DNA from: UBA3537 sp038138145
GTDB taxonomy: Bacteria > Bacteroidota > Bacteroidia > Flavobacteriales > Flavobacteriaceae
NCBI GenBank assembly: GCA_038138145.1
Contig: JAYQDD010000006.1
Span: 99,561-163,560, forward strand
Direction of reading: 5' to 3'
DNA length: 64,000 nt
The position numbers and the translations under genes were made by a program. The notes under the pieces were generated by a model, which saw nothing but the letters and a program-made list of their open reading frames with translations, was not told the DNA's origin and did no database searches. Within the stretch, counting starts at the first letter, position 1. Each line of letters begins with the position of its first letter. Shown piece after piece: positions 8,218 to 16,536 of the stretch.

Positions 8218-9504
8218 ATGAAATACCAACGCAGTAGTCAACTATTCAAAGAAGCCAATACCGTTATTCCTGGCGGCGTAAATTCTCCAGTTCGCGCATT
8301 TAAGGCCGTAGGAGGCACCCCTATTTTTGTAAAAAAAGCACAAGGTCCATACCTTTATGATGAAGATGGTAATCGTTTGATTGATTACATCAATTCTTGG
8401 GGACCAATGATTTTGGGGCATGCCTATAAGCCAGTTGTAGATGCTGTGGTTGAAAAAGCAAAAAAAGGGACTTCATTTGGAATGCCTACTGAAATTGAGA
8501 CACAAATTGCCGCCTTGGCCATATCAATGGTTCCAAATATTGATAAAATCCGATTTGTAAATTCAGGGACCGAAGCATGTATGAGTGCAGTACGTCTGGC
8601 AAGAGGATATACTGGGAAAGAAAAAATTATAAAATTTTCAGGATGCTACCACGGACATTCCGACTCTTTTCTGATTCAAGCGGGGAGTGGTGCTGTCACT
8701 TTTGGCAGTCCTAATAGTCCGGGCGTGACGAAAGGAACGGCCAAAGATACACTGTTAGCTCCGTACAACAATTTGGATGCTGTAGCACAATTATTTGATG
8801 CTAACAAAGACGAAATTGCGGCTATTATTGTGGAACCTGTAGCGGGCAATATGGGGTGTATTCCACCTGTCGTAGGATTTTTGGAAGGGCTACGTGCGTT
8901 GTGCGACCAACACAAAGCTGTACTTATTTTTGATGAGGTGATGACTGGCTTTCGTTTGGCAAAAGGTGGGGTTCAAGAGCTTTATGGTATCCAAGCCGAT
9001 CTTGTGTGTTTTGGTAAAGTGATTGGTGGTGGTTTGCCTGTAGGCGCTTTTGCGGCACGTCAAGACATCATGCAACATTTGGCACCTGAAGGCCCTGTGT
9101 ATCAAGCAGGAACTTTAAGTGGAAATCCATTAGCCATGGCTGCTGGCTATGCACTTTTAAATGCATTAAACAATGATGCTGAGGTGTATCAAAGACTTAC
9201 AGAAAAAACGGCTTATTTACATCAGGGCATCTCAAATGCACTGGTTAAAAGTAATATTCCACACACCGTAAACAGAGTAGGATCAATGATTTCTGTACAT
9301 TTTTCCGAAACCCCTGTAGTCGATTTTGAAACAGCAGCCCACGGCAACAACAATCGCTTCAAACAATTTTTTCATGGGATGCTCGATGCAGGTGTATATA
9401 TTGCACCAAGTGCTTTTGAAAGTTGGTTTATTACTGATGCGTTGTCTTATGAAGATTTGGATTTTACCATAGCTGCTGTTGAAACAGTGGCAAAAAAATT
9501 ATAA
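8218..9504 (+). CDS. hemL: Glutamate-1-semialdehyde 2,1-aminomutase
   Basis: A 428-residue PLP enzyme that converts glutamate-1-semialdehyde to 5-aminolevulinate, the first committed tetrapyrrole precursor in the C5 pathway. The N-terminal PGGVNSPVRAF motif, FVNSGTEACMSAVRLARG, the GCYHGH motif, the IFDEVMTGFR Asp and the PLP lysine Lys267 (CFGKVIGGGLPVGAF) are all present. Length and collinearity match the family closely. It is the last gene of the rightward group that begins at 6555 and is convergent with a small lipoprotein gene 12 bp beyond. Confidence 0.96.
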   Translation: MKYQRSSQLFKEANTVIPGGVNSPVRAFKAVGGTPIFVKKAQGPYLYDEDGNRLIDYINSWGPMILGHAYKPVVDAVVEKAKKGTSFGMPTEIETQIAALAISMVPNIDKIRFVNSGTEACMSAVRLARGYTGKEKIIKFSGCYHGHSDSFLIQAGSGAVTFGSPNSPGVTKGTAKDTLLAPYNNLDAVAQLFDANKDEIAAIIVEPVAGNMGCIPPVVGFLEGLRALCDQHKAVLIFDEVMTGFRLAKGGVQELYGIQADLVCFGKVIGGGLPVGAFAARQDIMQHLAPEGPVYQAGTLSGNPLAMAAGYALLNALNNDAEVYQRLTEKTAYLHQGISNALVKSNIPHTVNRVGSMISVHFSETPVVDFETAAHGNNNRFKQFFHGMLDAGVYIAPSAFESWFITDALSYEDLDFTIAAVETVAKKL

Positions 9505-9516
9505 GTTTCTTTCAGC

Positions 9517-9903
9517 TTATTCAATCTTTAAGATCAAATAAATTTTGTTATCCTCATTTTCGACGAGGTGAATATTCATTTCAAAAATCCCTTCGTATAC
9601 TGTGTTTTTTTGCGTTCCACACCAATAGAATTCATTATAGCTTTCTATGGGTTTATCGTCAATGGTTCCAGTGCAACGCTCGTCAGGTAAGCCAGAGTCA
9701 AAATTAAATGCATCAAACGCGATATAGTTTGTGCTTTCATTGGGGTGTAATGTGCCGATAGTCTGTGCTCCAATTAAAATGGATTCAATACTAAATGGTG
9801 TTGTATTCTTAAACTTTATTTGGAGTGGATTTAGTTCATTTTCTTCGCTACATCCAAAAATTAAGAACATAACGCATAATAAAATTGTTTTTAAGGTATT
9901 CAT
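9517..9903 (-). CDS. Hypothetical lipoprotein
   Basis: A 128-residue predicted lipoprotein. The signal MNTLKTILLCVMFLIFGC ends in Cys18 and is followed by acidic residues (SEENE). The mature part is short and beta-rich with two cysteines (DERCTG, FYWCGT) that could pair. I recognise no domain. It stands alone, convergent with hemL; the gene to its right is the amber-split PAS gene on the same strand, 24 bp upstream. Confidence 0.65.
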   Translation of the reverse strand: MNTLKTILLCVMFLIFGCSEENELNPLQIKFKNTTPFSIESILIGAQTIGTLHPNESTNYIAFDAFNFDSGLPDERCTGTIDDKPIESYNEFYWCGTQKNTVYEGIFEMNIHLVENEDNKIYLILKIE

Positions 9904-9927
9904 AGTTCAGAGCTTTATTGTTTATGT

Positions 9928-10230
9928 TTAATGCATCACCTCGCGTTCCAATGCTATAAAATGCGTAGTTTTTGTGTTGTAAAGAGGGAAAATGTGCACC
10001 TCACAATTATAGGTCGATTTGTTTTTTCTATAATTCACTAAACTAGTAGTGAAGGGTTTGTCCTCTTTTAATCGGAACTTTATTTCAGCAGCCTTTTTTT
10101 TAGATGTTTTTTTGCCTTGTAAAAAGCCAGGAGTTCTTTTGAGTACTTCCTTTTTGGCATAGCCCGTCATTGTGGTAAAGCCCTCGTTCACCCAGATGAT
10201 GTTTTGATTTTTATCGGTAAGAATAATGGC
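9928..10230 (-). pseudogene. C-terminal half of amber-split PAS/LOV-like protein
   Basis: This stretch continues in the same frame directly after the TAG at 10231-10233 and codes for 100 residues forming a nearly complete PAS domain: AIILTDKNQNIIWVN, EGFTTMTGY, GFLQGKKTS, then NYRKNKSTYNCEVHIFPL and a final THFIALEREV. The FLQG and NYRK pieces are those of the LOV subgroup, but the flavin-bonding Cys of the NCRFLQ motif is absent (TPGFLQ here), so photochemistry of the LOV type is not expected. Without readthrough, this half could be made only from an internal start such as GTG 10189-10191. It is therefore probably not translated as a full PAS domain. Confidence 0.6.
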
Positions 10231-10497
10231 CTAAAAATCTTTTTTATCAAAAATAGCATCAATATCATTTTTCCAGTGATAATGTTTAGCAAACGCCTTG
10301 ATTTTTTTCAAATCCAAAGCTTTTTTCGACGCATTGAGGTATTTAAAATAGCTTTCGCTAAACACATCCCAACTGATTAGGGGTAGAACTTTTGAGTCAT
10401 CTTCGTTGGGGTATGCTTCAGTAGTCTTTTTAGCATTTTTTTTAGTGCCAGACAGAAAGAGATCTAAGCACATCATTTTGTTGAGGTTTTGTTTCAT
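10231..10497 (-). pseudogene. N-terminal half of amber-split PAS/LOV-like protein
   Basis: An 88-residue reading frame from ATG 10495-10497 to TAG 10231-10233. It is Lys/Asp-rich and mostly helical with no signal peptide, reading like the N-terminal extension that precedes a PAS domain in a roughly 189-residue cytoplasmic sensor. The next codons after the TAG continue the same frame into a typical PAS domain, so a single base change (for example CAG or GAG to TAG) has probably split one gene. If it is expressed, an 88-residue fragment lacking the sensor domain results. It lies downstream of glnA, separated by a terminator, and has its own putative promoter and a possibly structured leader. 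Confidence 0.6.
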
Positions 10498-10630
10498 AAT
10501 TTTAGGTTAAGTATTAAACACTTATAACTTCCATGCAAAATTCAATTTGAATGGTGTACTGTCGAAATTTAAATACCTAAATTATGCGTGTCCTTGGTGT
10601 TGAAGATTAGATTTGGGATCTATTCTCAAT

Positions 10631-10663
10631 CAAATATACAAAAAAAGCGGTTGCTCTGAGCAA
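10631..10663 (-). promoter_or_regulatory. Putative promoter of PAS gene
   Basis: Minus strand TATATTTG (10631-10638) fits the TAnnTTTG -7 box, with a TTG (10661-10663) 22 nt upstream. It overlaps the 3' arm of the glnA terminator. The predicted leader to the PAS start would be about 130 nt long. Confidence 0.4.
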
Positions 10664-10670
10664 CCGCTTT
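10644..10670 (-). terminator. Rho-independent terminator of glnA (GSII)
   Basis: A perfect 12-bp stem (AAAGCGGTTGCT pairing with AGCAACCGCTTT) with a 3-nt loop. On the minus strand it is followed by a run of T, 24 bp after the glnA stop codon. This is the strongest intrinsic terminator in the window. Confidence 0.9.
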
Positions 10671-10694
10671 GTAAAAATCATGAAACAGTTTAAA

Positions 10695-11702
10695 TTAAAC
10701 CTTTGCGGATTTTACTGTTTTGATGATGCGTGCAGCAATTTTGTATGGATCTCCATTAGAAGCTGGACGTCTATCTTCTAGCCATCCTTTCCATCCTTTT
10801 TCTACAGTGATGATTGGAATTCTGATGGAAGCTCCACGATCTGAAACTCCAAAGCTAAATTGGTCAATGGATTGAGTTTCATGATCACCTGTAAGTCTTT
10901 GGTCATTGTATGCACCATATACCTCTATGTGTTCCTTAACTACTGGTCTAAACGCTTCACATATTTTTTCATATGCCTCTTTAGAACCACAAGTTCTTAG
11001 TGTTGTATTAGAGAAATTAGCATGCATTCCTGAACCATTCCAGTCTGTATTTCCTAATGGTTTTGGATGCCATACCACTTGTAGTCCATATTGCTCTCCA
11101 ATACGCTCCAATAAGTATCTTGATACCCAAATTTCGTCACCAGCTTGTTTTGCGCCTTTAGCAAAACATTGGAATTCCCATTGTCCAGCTGCAACTTCAG
11201 CATTGATTCCTTCGACATTGATTCCTGCTTCAATCAAAACATCTAAATGCTCTTCTACCATTTCTCTAGCAAATGCATTTTTCGCACCTACAGAGCAATA
11301 AAATTGTCCTTGAGGAGTTTGATCTTTTGGAAATCCAACCGGCAAATTGGTTTCAACGTCGTACAAAAAGTATTCTTGCTCAAATCCAAACCAGAAATCA
11401 TCATCTTCGTCATCGATTGTTGCTCTTCCGTTACTCTCATGTGCTGAACCATCAGCGTTAAGTACCTCAGTCATTACAAGGTATCCGTCTTTTCTTTGAG
11501 GGTCTGGGTATATTGCTACTGGTTTCAGTAGACAATCAGAACTTCCTCCTTCTGCTTGTTGTGTCGAGGAACCATCAAATGACCAAACTGGGCAGTCTTC
11601 CAATTTCCCGCTAAAATCTTCAACAATCTTAGTTTTACTTCTTAAGCTTTGTGTTGGTTTGTAACCGTCAAGCCAAATGTACTCTAGTTTTGATTTTGCC
11701 AT
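10695..11702 (-). CDS. glnA: Glutamine synthetase, eukaryotic-like type II
   Basis: A 335-residue cytosolic ATP-dependent glutamine synthetase, making glutamine from glutamate and ammonia. The length and pattern are those of GSII (about 340-370 residues), not the 470-residue GSI: an N-terminal beta-grasp part beginning EYIWLDG, the DGSSTQQAEG loop, the metal-ligand segment FGFEQEYFL, and GSGMHANFSNTTLR of the glutamate/ATP site. RPASNGDPY is near the end. There is no adenylylation loop as in GSI. The start is ATG 11700-11702, and the gene is divergent from a type III glutamine synthetase, with 257 bp between them. It ends in a strong terminator. Confidence 0.93.
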   Translation of the reverse strand: MAKSKLEYIWLDGYKPTQSLRSKTKIVEDFSGKLEDCPVWSFDGSSTQQAEGGSSDCLLKPVAIYPDPQRKDGYLVMTEVLNADGSAHESNGRATIDDEDDDFWFGFEQEYFLYDVETNLPVGFPKDQTPQGQFYCSVGAKNAFAREMVEEHLDVLIEAGINVEGINAEVAAGQWEFQCFAKGAKQAGDEIWVSRYLLERIGEQYGLQVVWHPKPLGNTDWNGSGMHANFSNTTLRTCGSKEAYEKICEAFRPVVKEHIEVYGAYNDQRLTGDHETQSIDQFSFGVSDRGASIRIPIITVEKGWKGWLEDRRPASNGDPYKIAARIIKTVKSAKV

Positions 11703-11740
11703 AATTTTATTGATTAGAATGTTTAATACAAAAATATGCG

Positions 11741-11748
11741 CAAATATA
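11741..11748 (-). promoter_or_regulatory. Putative -7 box for glnA (TATATTTG)
   Basis: Exact TAnnTTTG on the minus strand, 38 nt before the glnA ATG. A second box-like TATTTTTG (11729-11736, minus) lies just downstream. No clear -33 element is visible. The remaining glnA-glnN intergenic DNA is very AT-rich, with only a weak AACCC...GGGTT inverted repeat (about 11815-11836). Confidence 0.35.
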
Positions 11749-11959
11749 ATAATAAGCTTTTGTACGCTAATAATTTAAGGGTCAAAATTATTAACACCTA
11801 CCTTTTTTTTACATAACCCCTATTTTTTTATGGGTTTAATCAAATTATATGTAATTTTTCGCATCATTAATTTTCAAATTGTTAATAAAAAATATTTTGT
11901 AGTTTCAATTATCCTTCATAAGAATATTAAATTTGTAAGAGAAATTTAAACCTATTATT

Positions 11960-14146
11960 ATGTCAACCTTACGCTTTCATGCACTAAAAACATCAATGAA
12001 CAGAGCATCAGTTTCTGTTCAAGAACATCCTATACGATCTGAAGTTTACGGCTCCAATGTGTTTGGAATAGCCGCCATGCGCAGTTCTTTACCCAAAGCT
12101 ACTTTTAAAAATCTATCCACTGCAATAGATAAAAACCAAACGATTAGTCGCGATATGGCCGACCAAATTGCAACCGCCATGAAAGAATGGGCTATGGCGA
12201 AAGGGGTGACACATTATACCCATTGGTTTCAACCACTCACTGGCGCTACTGCTGAAAAACATGATGCATTTTTTGAAACTCTTGGACCAGGTGAAGCGAT
12301 AGAACAATTTGATGGCAATCAATTGGTACAACAAGAACCCGACGCCTCATCTTTTCCCAATGGAGGAATTCGCAATACTTTTGAAGCCCGTGGATACACG
12401 GCATGGGATCCCACTTCACCCGCCTTTATTTTTGGAACAACACTATGTATTCCAACGGTTTTTGTGGCCTATACTGGTGAAGCACTTGACTATAAAACAC
12501 CACTTTTGCGTGCTTTGCATGCTGTGGACGATGCTGCCACTTCGGTTGCGCGCTATTTTGATAAAAATGTCAAAAAAGTTTCGGCATCCTTGGGATGGGA
12601 ACAAGAATATTTTTTAATTGATAAATCTTTAGCGGCATCGCGACCAGATTTAGAACTAACGGGACGTACTTTGTTGGGGCATTCTTCTGCTAAAGGACAA
12701 CAACTGGACGATCACTATTTTGGCACTATTCCTAATCGTGCATTAAACTTCATGCGTGACCTAGAGAAGGAGTCCATTTTATTGGGAATTCCTGTAAAAA
12801 CACGCCATAATGAAGTTGCACCAAATCAATTTGAATTGGCACCCATTTATGAAGAAGCGAACCTAGCGGTAGACCACAATTCACTTGTGATGGACCTCAT
12901 GAAAAAAGTCGCAGAACGTCATCATTTTAAAGTGCTTTTTCATGAAAAACCTTTTGCTGGGGTCAACGGGTCTGGAAAGCACAATAACTGGAGTTTAAGT
13001 ACCGATACTGGTGTTAATCTTTTGGCTCCTGGAAAAACCCCAATGAGTAACCTACAATTCCTTACCTTTTTCATCAACACCATCAAAGCTGTATGCGAAA
13101 ATGAAGAGTTGTTGCGCGCCTCTATCGCTTCGGCAAGCAACGATCATCGTTTAGGGGCTAATGAAGCACCGCCGGCAATCATGTCTGTTTTTATTGGTGC
13201 CCAACTTACCAAGGTTTTGAGTGAACTTGAAGGAGTAACCAAAGGAAAATTATCTCCAAAAGAAAAAACCGACTTGAAACTCAATGTTGTGGGTAAAATT
13301 CCTGAAATCCTTCTTGATAATACCGATAGAAACCGAACCTCACCTTTTGCTTTTACAGGGAATAAATTTGAATTTCGCGCTGTGGGTTCTACAGCAAACT
13401 GTGCAAACCCAATGACAGTACTCAACACCATCGTTGCCAAACAACTAATCGATTTTAAAGCTGAAGCCGATGTTTTGATTGATAAAAAAGGCCTCAAAAA
13501 AGATGAAGCTATTTTTAATGTATTGAGAGAATACATCAAAACATCAAAAGCGATACTTTTTGAAGGTAATGGATATGGGGAGGAATGGCAAAAAGAAGCT
13601 AAAAAACGAGGTTTGAGTAACAATAAAAATACACCAGAGGCATTAAAAGTTAAAATCGCGCCTAAAACGGTTGCGCTTTACGAAAGCTTAGGGGTAATGA
13701 ATAAAACTGAAATTGAAGCACGTTACGAAATTGAAGTAGAAGACTACATCAACCGAATTCAAATTGAAGGGCGTGTATTAGGAGATGTAGCACGAAATCA
13801 TATCATTCCAACGGCCGTAAAATACCAAAACATTCTCATCAATAATGTACGTGGACTAAAAGACATTTATGGCAATGACTTTAAAAAATATGCCAGCGAG
13901 CAATTGGTTTTGATTAAAGATATTTCGAATTATATTGAATCTATCAATTCGGGTGTAACTACCATGATCAATGAGCGTAAAAAAGCCAATGTCATTTCAG
14001 AGTCCATCAAAAAAGCCGAAACTTATTGCAATAAAGTGAAACCACTTTTTGATGAAATTCGTTACAATTGTGATAAGTTAGAATTACTTATTGACGATGA
14101 ACTTTGGCCATTACCAAAATACAGAGAATTACTTTTTACAAGGTAG
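11960..14146 (+). CDS. glnN: Glutamine synthetase type III
   Basis: A 728-residue GSIII, the long dodecameric glutamine synthetase typical of Bacteroidota and cyanobacteria. Diagnostic parts: the N-terminal SEVYGSNVFG stretch, THYTHWFQPLTG, GTTLCIPTVFVAYTGEALDYKTPLLRA (broken here across several conserved blocks), LGWEQEYFLID metal ligands, KTRHNEVAPNQFELAPI, VNGSGKHNNWSLST and NRTSPFAFTGNKFEFRAVGS. It performs the same reaction as the neighbouring GSII but is unrelated in oligomeric layout. The ATG at 11960 is followed by MSTLRFHALK, in line with family N-termini. The last sense codon is followed by TAG then an in-frame TGA, a tandem stop. Confidence 0.95.
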   Translation: MSTLRFHALKTSMNRASVSVQEHPIRSEVYGSNVFGIAAMRSSLPKATFKNLSTAIDKNQTISRDMADQIATAMKEWAMAKGVTHYTHWFQPLTGATAEKHDAFFETLGPGEAIEQFDGNQLVQQEPDASSFPNGGIRNTFEARGYTAWDPTSPAFIFGTTLCIPTVFVAYTGEALDYKTPLLRALHAVDDAATSVARYFDKNVKKVSASLGWEQEYFLIDKSLAASRPDLELTGRTLLGHSSAKGQQLDDHYFGTIPNRALNFMRDLEKESILLGIPVKTRHNEVAPNQFELAPIYEEANLAVDHNSLVMDLMKKVAERHHFKVLFHEKPFAGVNGSGKHNNWSLSTDTGVNLLAPGKTPMSNLQFLTFFINTIKAVCENEELLRASIASASNDHRLGANEAPPAIMSVFIGAQLTKVLSELEGVTKGKLSPKEKTDLKLNVVGKIPEILLDNTDRNRTSPFAFTGNKFEFRAVGSTANCANPMTVLNTIVAKQLIDFKAEADVLIDKKGLKKDEAIFNVLREYIKTSKAILFEGNGYGEEWQKEAKKRGLSNNKNTPEALKVKIAPKTVALYESLGVMNKTEIEARYEIEVEDYINRIQIEGRVLGDVARNHIIPTAVKYQNILINNVRGLKDIYGNDFKKYASEQLVLIKDISNYIESINSGVTTMINERKKANVISESIKKAETYCNKVKPLFDEIRYNCDKLELLIDDELWPLPKYRELLFTR

Positions 14147-14196
14147 TGATTTAAAATTTTTAGACGTTTTTTATTCCATAACATCAAATACTGTAT

Positions 14197-14204
14197 TACA
14201 TTTG
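14197..14204 (+). promoter_or_regulatory. Putative -7 box for AIR synthase gene (TACATTTG)
   Basis: Exact TAnnTTTG, 16 nt before the ATG at 14221. No good -33 TTG at 17-23 nt upstream. Confidence 0.35.
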
Positions 14205-14220
14205 TAATTCATAATAGTAT

Positions 14221-15399
14221 ATGGGAAAAGAGGTTAGCCAACGGTATGCACAGCGCGGTGTTTCAGCATCAAAAACAGATGTGCACAATGCCATCAAAAA
14301 CATTGATAAAGGATTATTTCCAAAAGCATTTTGCAAAATTGTTCCAGATCACTTGACCCATGACGAGGATTACTGCTTGGTCATGCACGCCGATGGTGCA
14401 GGAACCAAAAGTTCTCTTGCCTATGCGTATTGGAAAGAAACTGGAGATCTTTCAGTTTGGAAAGGTATAGCACAAGATGCACTCATCATGAATATTGATG
14501 ATTTGTTGTGTGTTGGTGCCACGGACGACATCATGTTGTCTTCAACCATTGGTCGAAATAAAAATTTGATTCCCGGTGAAGTAATTTCAGCAATTATTAA
14601 TGGAACTGAAGAATTGATTGCCGATTTAAAAAACCATGGGGTCACCATACATTCTACTGGTGGAGAGACTGCAGATGTAGGTGATTTGGTGCGTACTATT
14701 ATTGTAGACTCAACAGTCACAGCCCGAATGAAGCGCAGTGCCGTTATTGATAATGCTAATATTCGCCCAGGCGATGTCATAGTTGGCTTAGCATCATTTG
14801 GAAAAGCAACATATGAAGCGCAGTACAATGGCGGTATGGGCAGCAATGGACTCACTTCTGCTCGACATGATGTTTTTCATAAAGATGTAGCCAAAAAATA
14901 TCCAGAAACTTTTGATGCTGCCGTCCCCGAAGAATTGGTCTATTCAGGTCAAGTTCAACTCACAGACGCGGTAGAAAATGCACCAATTGACGCAGGAAAA
15001 TTAGTGCTTTCACCCACACGTACCTATGCACCCATCATAAAAGCAATTTTAGATTCTTGCCCTAAAGCACTCATACACGGAATGGTGCATTGTAGTGGCG
15101 GTGCACAAACAAAAATCCTTCATTTTGTTGATGAGCATCACATTATAAAAGATAACATGTTTCCAATTCCGCCTTTGTTTAAATTGATTCAAGAACAATC
15201 CAAAACAGATTGGAAAGAAATGTATCAAGTCTTCAATTGTGGTCACCGTATGGAATTGTATGTACAGCCAGAAATTGCAGAACGCATTATAGAAATCGCC
15301 TCAACATTTGATGTTGATGCACAAATCATTGGTCGTGTTGAAGCGTCTTCAACCAAAAAACTGACCATTAAAAGTGATTTCGGTACGTTTACGTATTAG
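14221..15399 (+). CDS. AIR synthase-related protein (PurM-like)
   Basis: A 392-residue protein of the PurM family; PurM (phosphoribosylformylglycinamidine cyclo-ligase) makes AIR in purine synthesis. The N-terminal SQRYAQRGVSASKTDVHNAI, HADGAGTKSSLAY, MNIDDLLCVGATDD and STGGETADVGDLVRT blocks are typical of the ATP-binding N-domain; the C-domain shows GMVHCSGGAQTKI and FNCGHRMELYV. It is longer than the usual 345 residues, and the C-domain motifs deviate from E. coli PurM (HITGGG becomes HCSGGA). This long version is the form commonly found in Flavobacteriia, where it is taken to be the functional PurM. It is followed after 55 bp by prfA and pyrF. Confidence 0.85.
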   Translation: MGKEVSQRYAQRGVSASKTDVHNAIKNIDKGLFPKAFCKIVPDHLTHDEDYCLVMHADGAGTKSSLAYAYWKETGDLSVWKGIAQDALIMNIDDLLCVGATDDIMLSSTIGRNKNLIPGEVISAIINGTEELIADLKNHGVTIHSTGGETADVGDLVRTIIVDSTVTARMKRSAVIDNANIRPGDVIVGLASFGKATYEAQYNGGMGSNGLTSARHDVFHKDVAKKYPETFDAAVPEELVYSGQVQLTDAVENAPIDAGKLVLSPTRTYAPIIKAILDSCPKALIHGMVHCSGGAQTKILHFVDEHHIIKDNMFPIPPLFKLIQEQSKTDWKEMYQVFNCGHRMELYVQPEIAERIIEIASTFDVDAQIIGRVEASSTKKLTIKSDFGTFTY

Positions 15400-15428
15400 A
15401 TTCTAAGGTAAAATTCGTCTTAAAATAC

Positions 15429-15436
15429 TATTTTTG
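15429..15436 (+). promoter_or_regulatory. Putative -7 box for prfA (TATTTTTG)
   Basis: Exact TAnnTTTG, 18 nt before the prfA ATG; no clear -33 element. Confidence 0.35.
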
Positions 15437-15454
15437 CCACAATATTTATAATTC

Positions 15455-16531
15455 ATGTTAGAAAGAATTCAAATCATAAAACAACGCTTCGATGAGGTAA
15501 GTGATCTTATCATTCAACCCGATATAATCTCTGACCAAAAGCGTTATGTTCAAATCAACAAGGAATATAAAGATTTAAAGAAAATTTTGGATCGAGGCGA
15601 AATCTATAAAGAACTTGTGTCTAACATCGATGAAGCGCAAGACATTATAGCAGATGGGAGCGATGCCGAGATGGTGGAAATGGCCAAAATGCAACTCGAT
15701 GAAGCCAAAGCAAAGTTACCTGAAATAGAAGAAGAAATTAAGTTTTTGCTTATCCCTAAGGATCCTGAAGATGCCAAAAATGTAGTTGTTGAAGTTCGTG
15801 CGGGAACAGGAGGCGACGAGGCCAGTATTTTTGCAGGCGATCTTCATCGGATGTATACAAAATATTGTGAATCTAAGGGCTGGAAGGTTGACGTTGTTGA
15901 TTTTAATGAAGGAACTTCCGGTGGATACAAAGAAATTATCTTTGAAGTTTCTGGAGAGGACGTCTATGGAACTATGAAATTTGAAGCTGGTGTACACCGT
16001 GTTCAACGTGTTCCTCAAACAGAAACACAAGGGCGTGTACACACCAGTGCCGCATCAGTAATCGTTCTACCAGAAGCCGAAGAATTTGATGTTGAACTTG
16101 ATATGACTGAGGTTCGAATAGAGCGTACAACCTCAACAGGGCCAGGAGGTCAGTCGGTCAATACAACCTATTCTGCGATTAAACTTCATCACGAGCCCAC
16201 GGGTATGATTGTCAGTTGTCAGGATCAAAAATCATCACACAAAAATTTAGAAAAAGCACTAAAAGTACTTCGTTCTCGACTGTATGAAATGGAATTGGCC
16301 AAAAAGCAAGCTGCTGATTCTGAGAAACGAAAAAGTATGGTTTCTTCTGGTGATCGAAGTGCCAAAATTAGGACCTATAATTATCCTCAAGGTCGTGTTA
16401 CGGACCACAGAATTGGATTGACTTTGTACGATTTATCGAACATCATCAATGGCGATGTTCAAAAAATTATAGACGAGTTGATGCTCGCAGAAAACACAGA
16501 AAAACTGAAGGCAGATTCAGATCAAATTTAA
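15455..16531 (+). CDS. prfA: Peptide chain release factor 1
   Basis: A 358-residue class I release factor recognising UAA and UAG. The peptidyl-transferase GGQ motif is Gly231-Gly232-Gln233 in TSTGPGGQSVNTT, and the codon-reading PxT tripeptide is PQT in HRVQRVPQTETQGRVHTSA. The C-terminal IRTYNYPQGRVTDHRIGLTL segment is RF1-typical. The protein is full-length. It sits between the AIR synthase gene (55 bp) and pyrF (5 bp), a likely operon. It is relevant to the two in-frame TAG codons seen in this window, because this is the factor that would terminate at them. Confidence 0.96.
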   Translation: MLERIQIIKQRFDEVSDLIIQPDIISDQKRYVQINKEYKDLKKILDRGEIYKELVSNIDEAQDIIADGSDAEMVEMAKMQLDEAKAKLPEIEEEIKFLLIPKDPEDAKNVVVEVRAGTGGDEASIFAGDLHRMYTKYCESKGWKVDVVDFNEGTSGGYKEIIFEVSGEDVYGTMKFEAGVHRVQRVPQTETQGRVHTSAASVIVLPEAEEFDVELDMTEVRIERTTSTGPGGQSVNTTYSAIKLHHEPTGMIVSCQDQKSSHKNLEKALKVLRSRLYEMELAKKQAADSEKRKSMVSSGDRSAKIRTYNYPQGRVTDHRIGLTLYDLSNIINGDVQKIIDELMLAENTEKLKADSDQI

Positions 16532-16536
16532 CATTA

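Noticed and set aside
13144..13623. 159-codon open frame antisense to the type III glutamine synthetase gene
   Set aside because: It lies wholly inside a well-supported gene on the other strand and shows no domain, so it is a shadow of codon bias.
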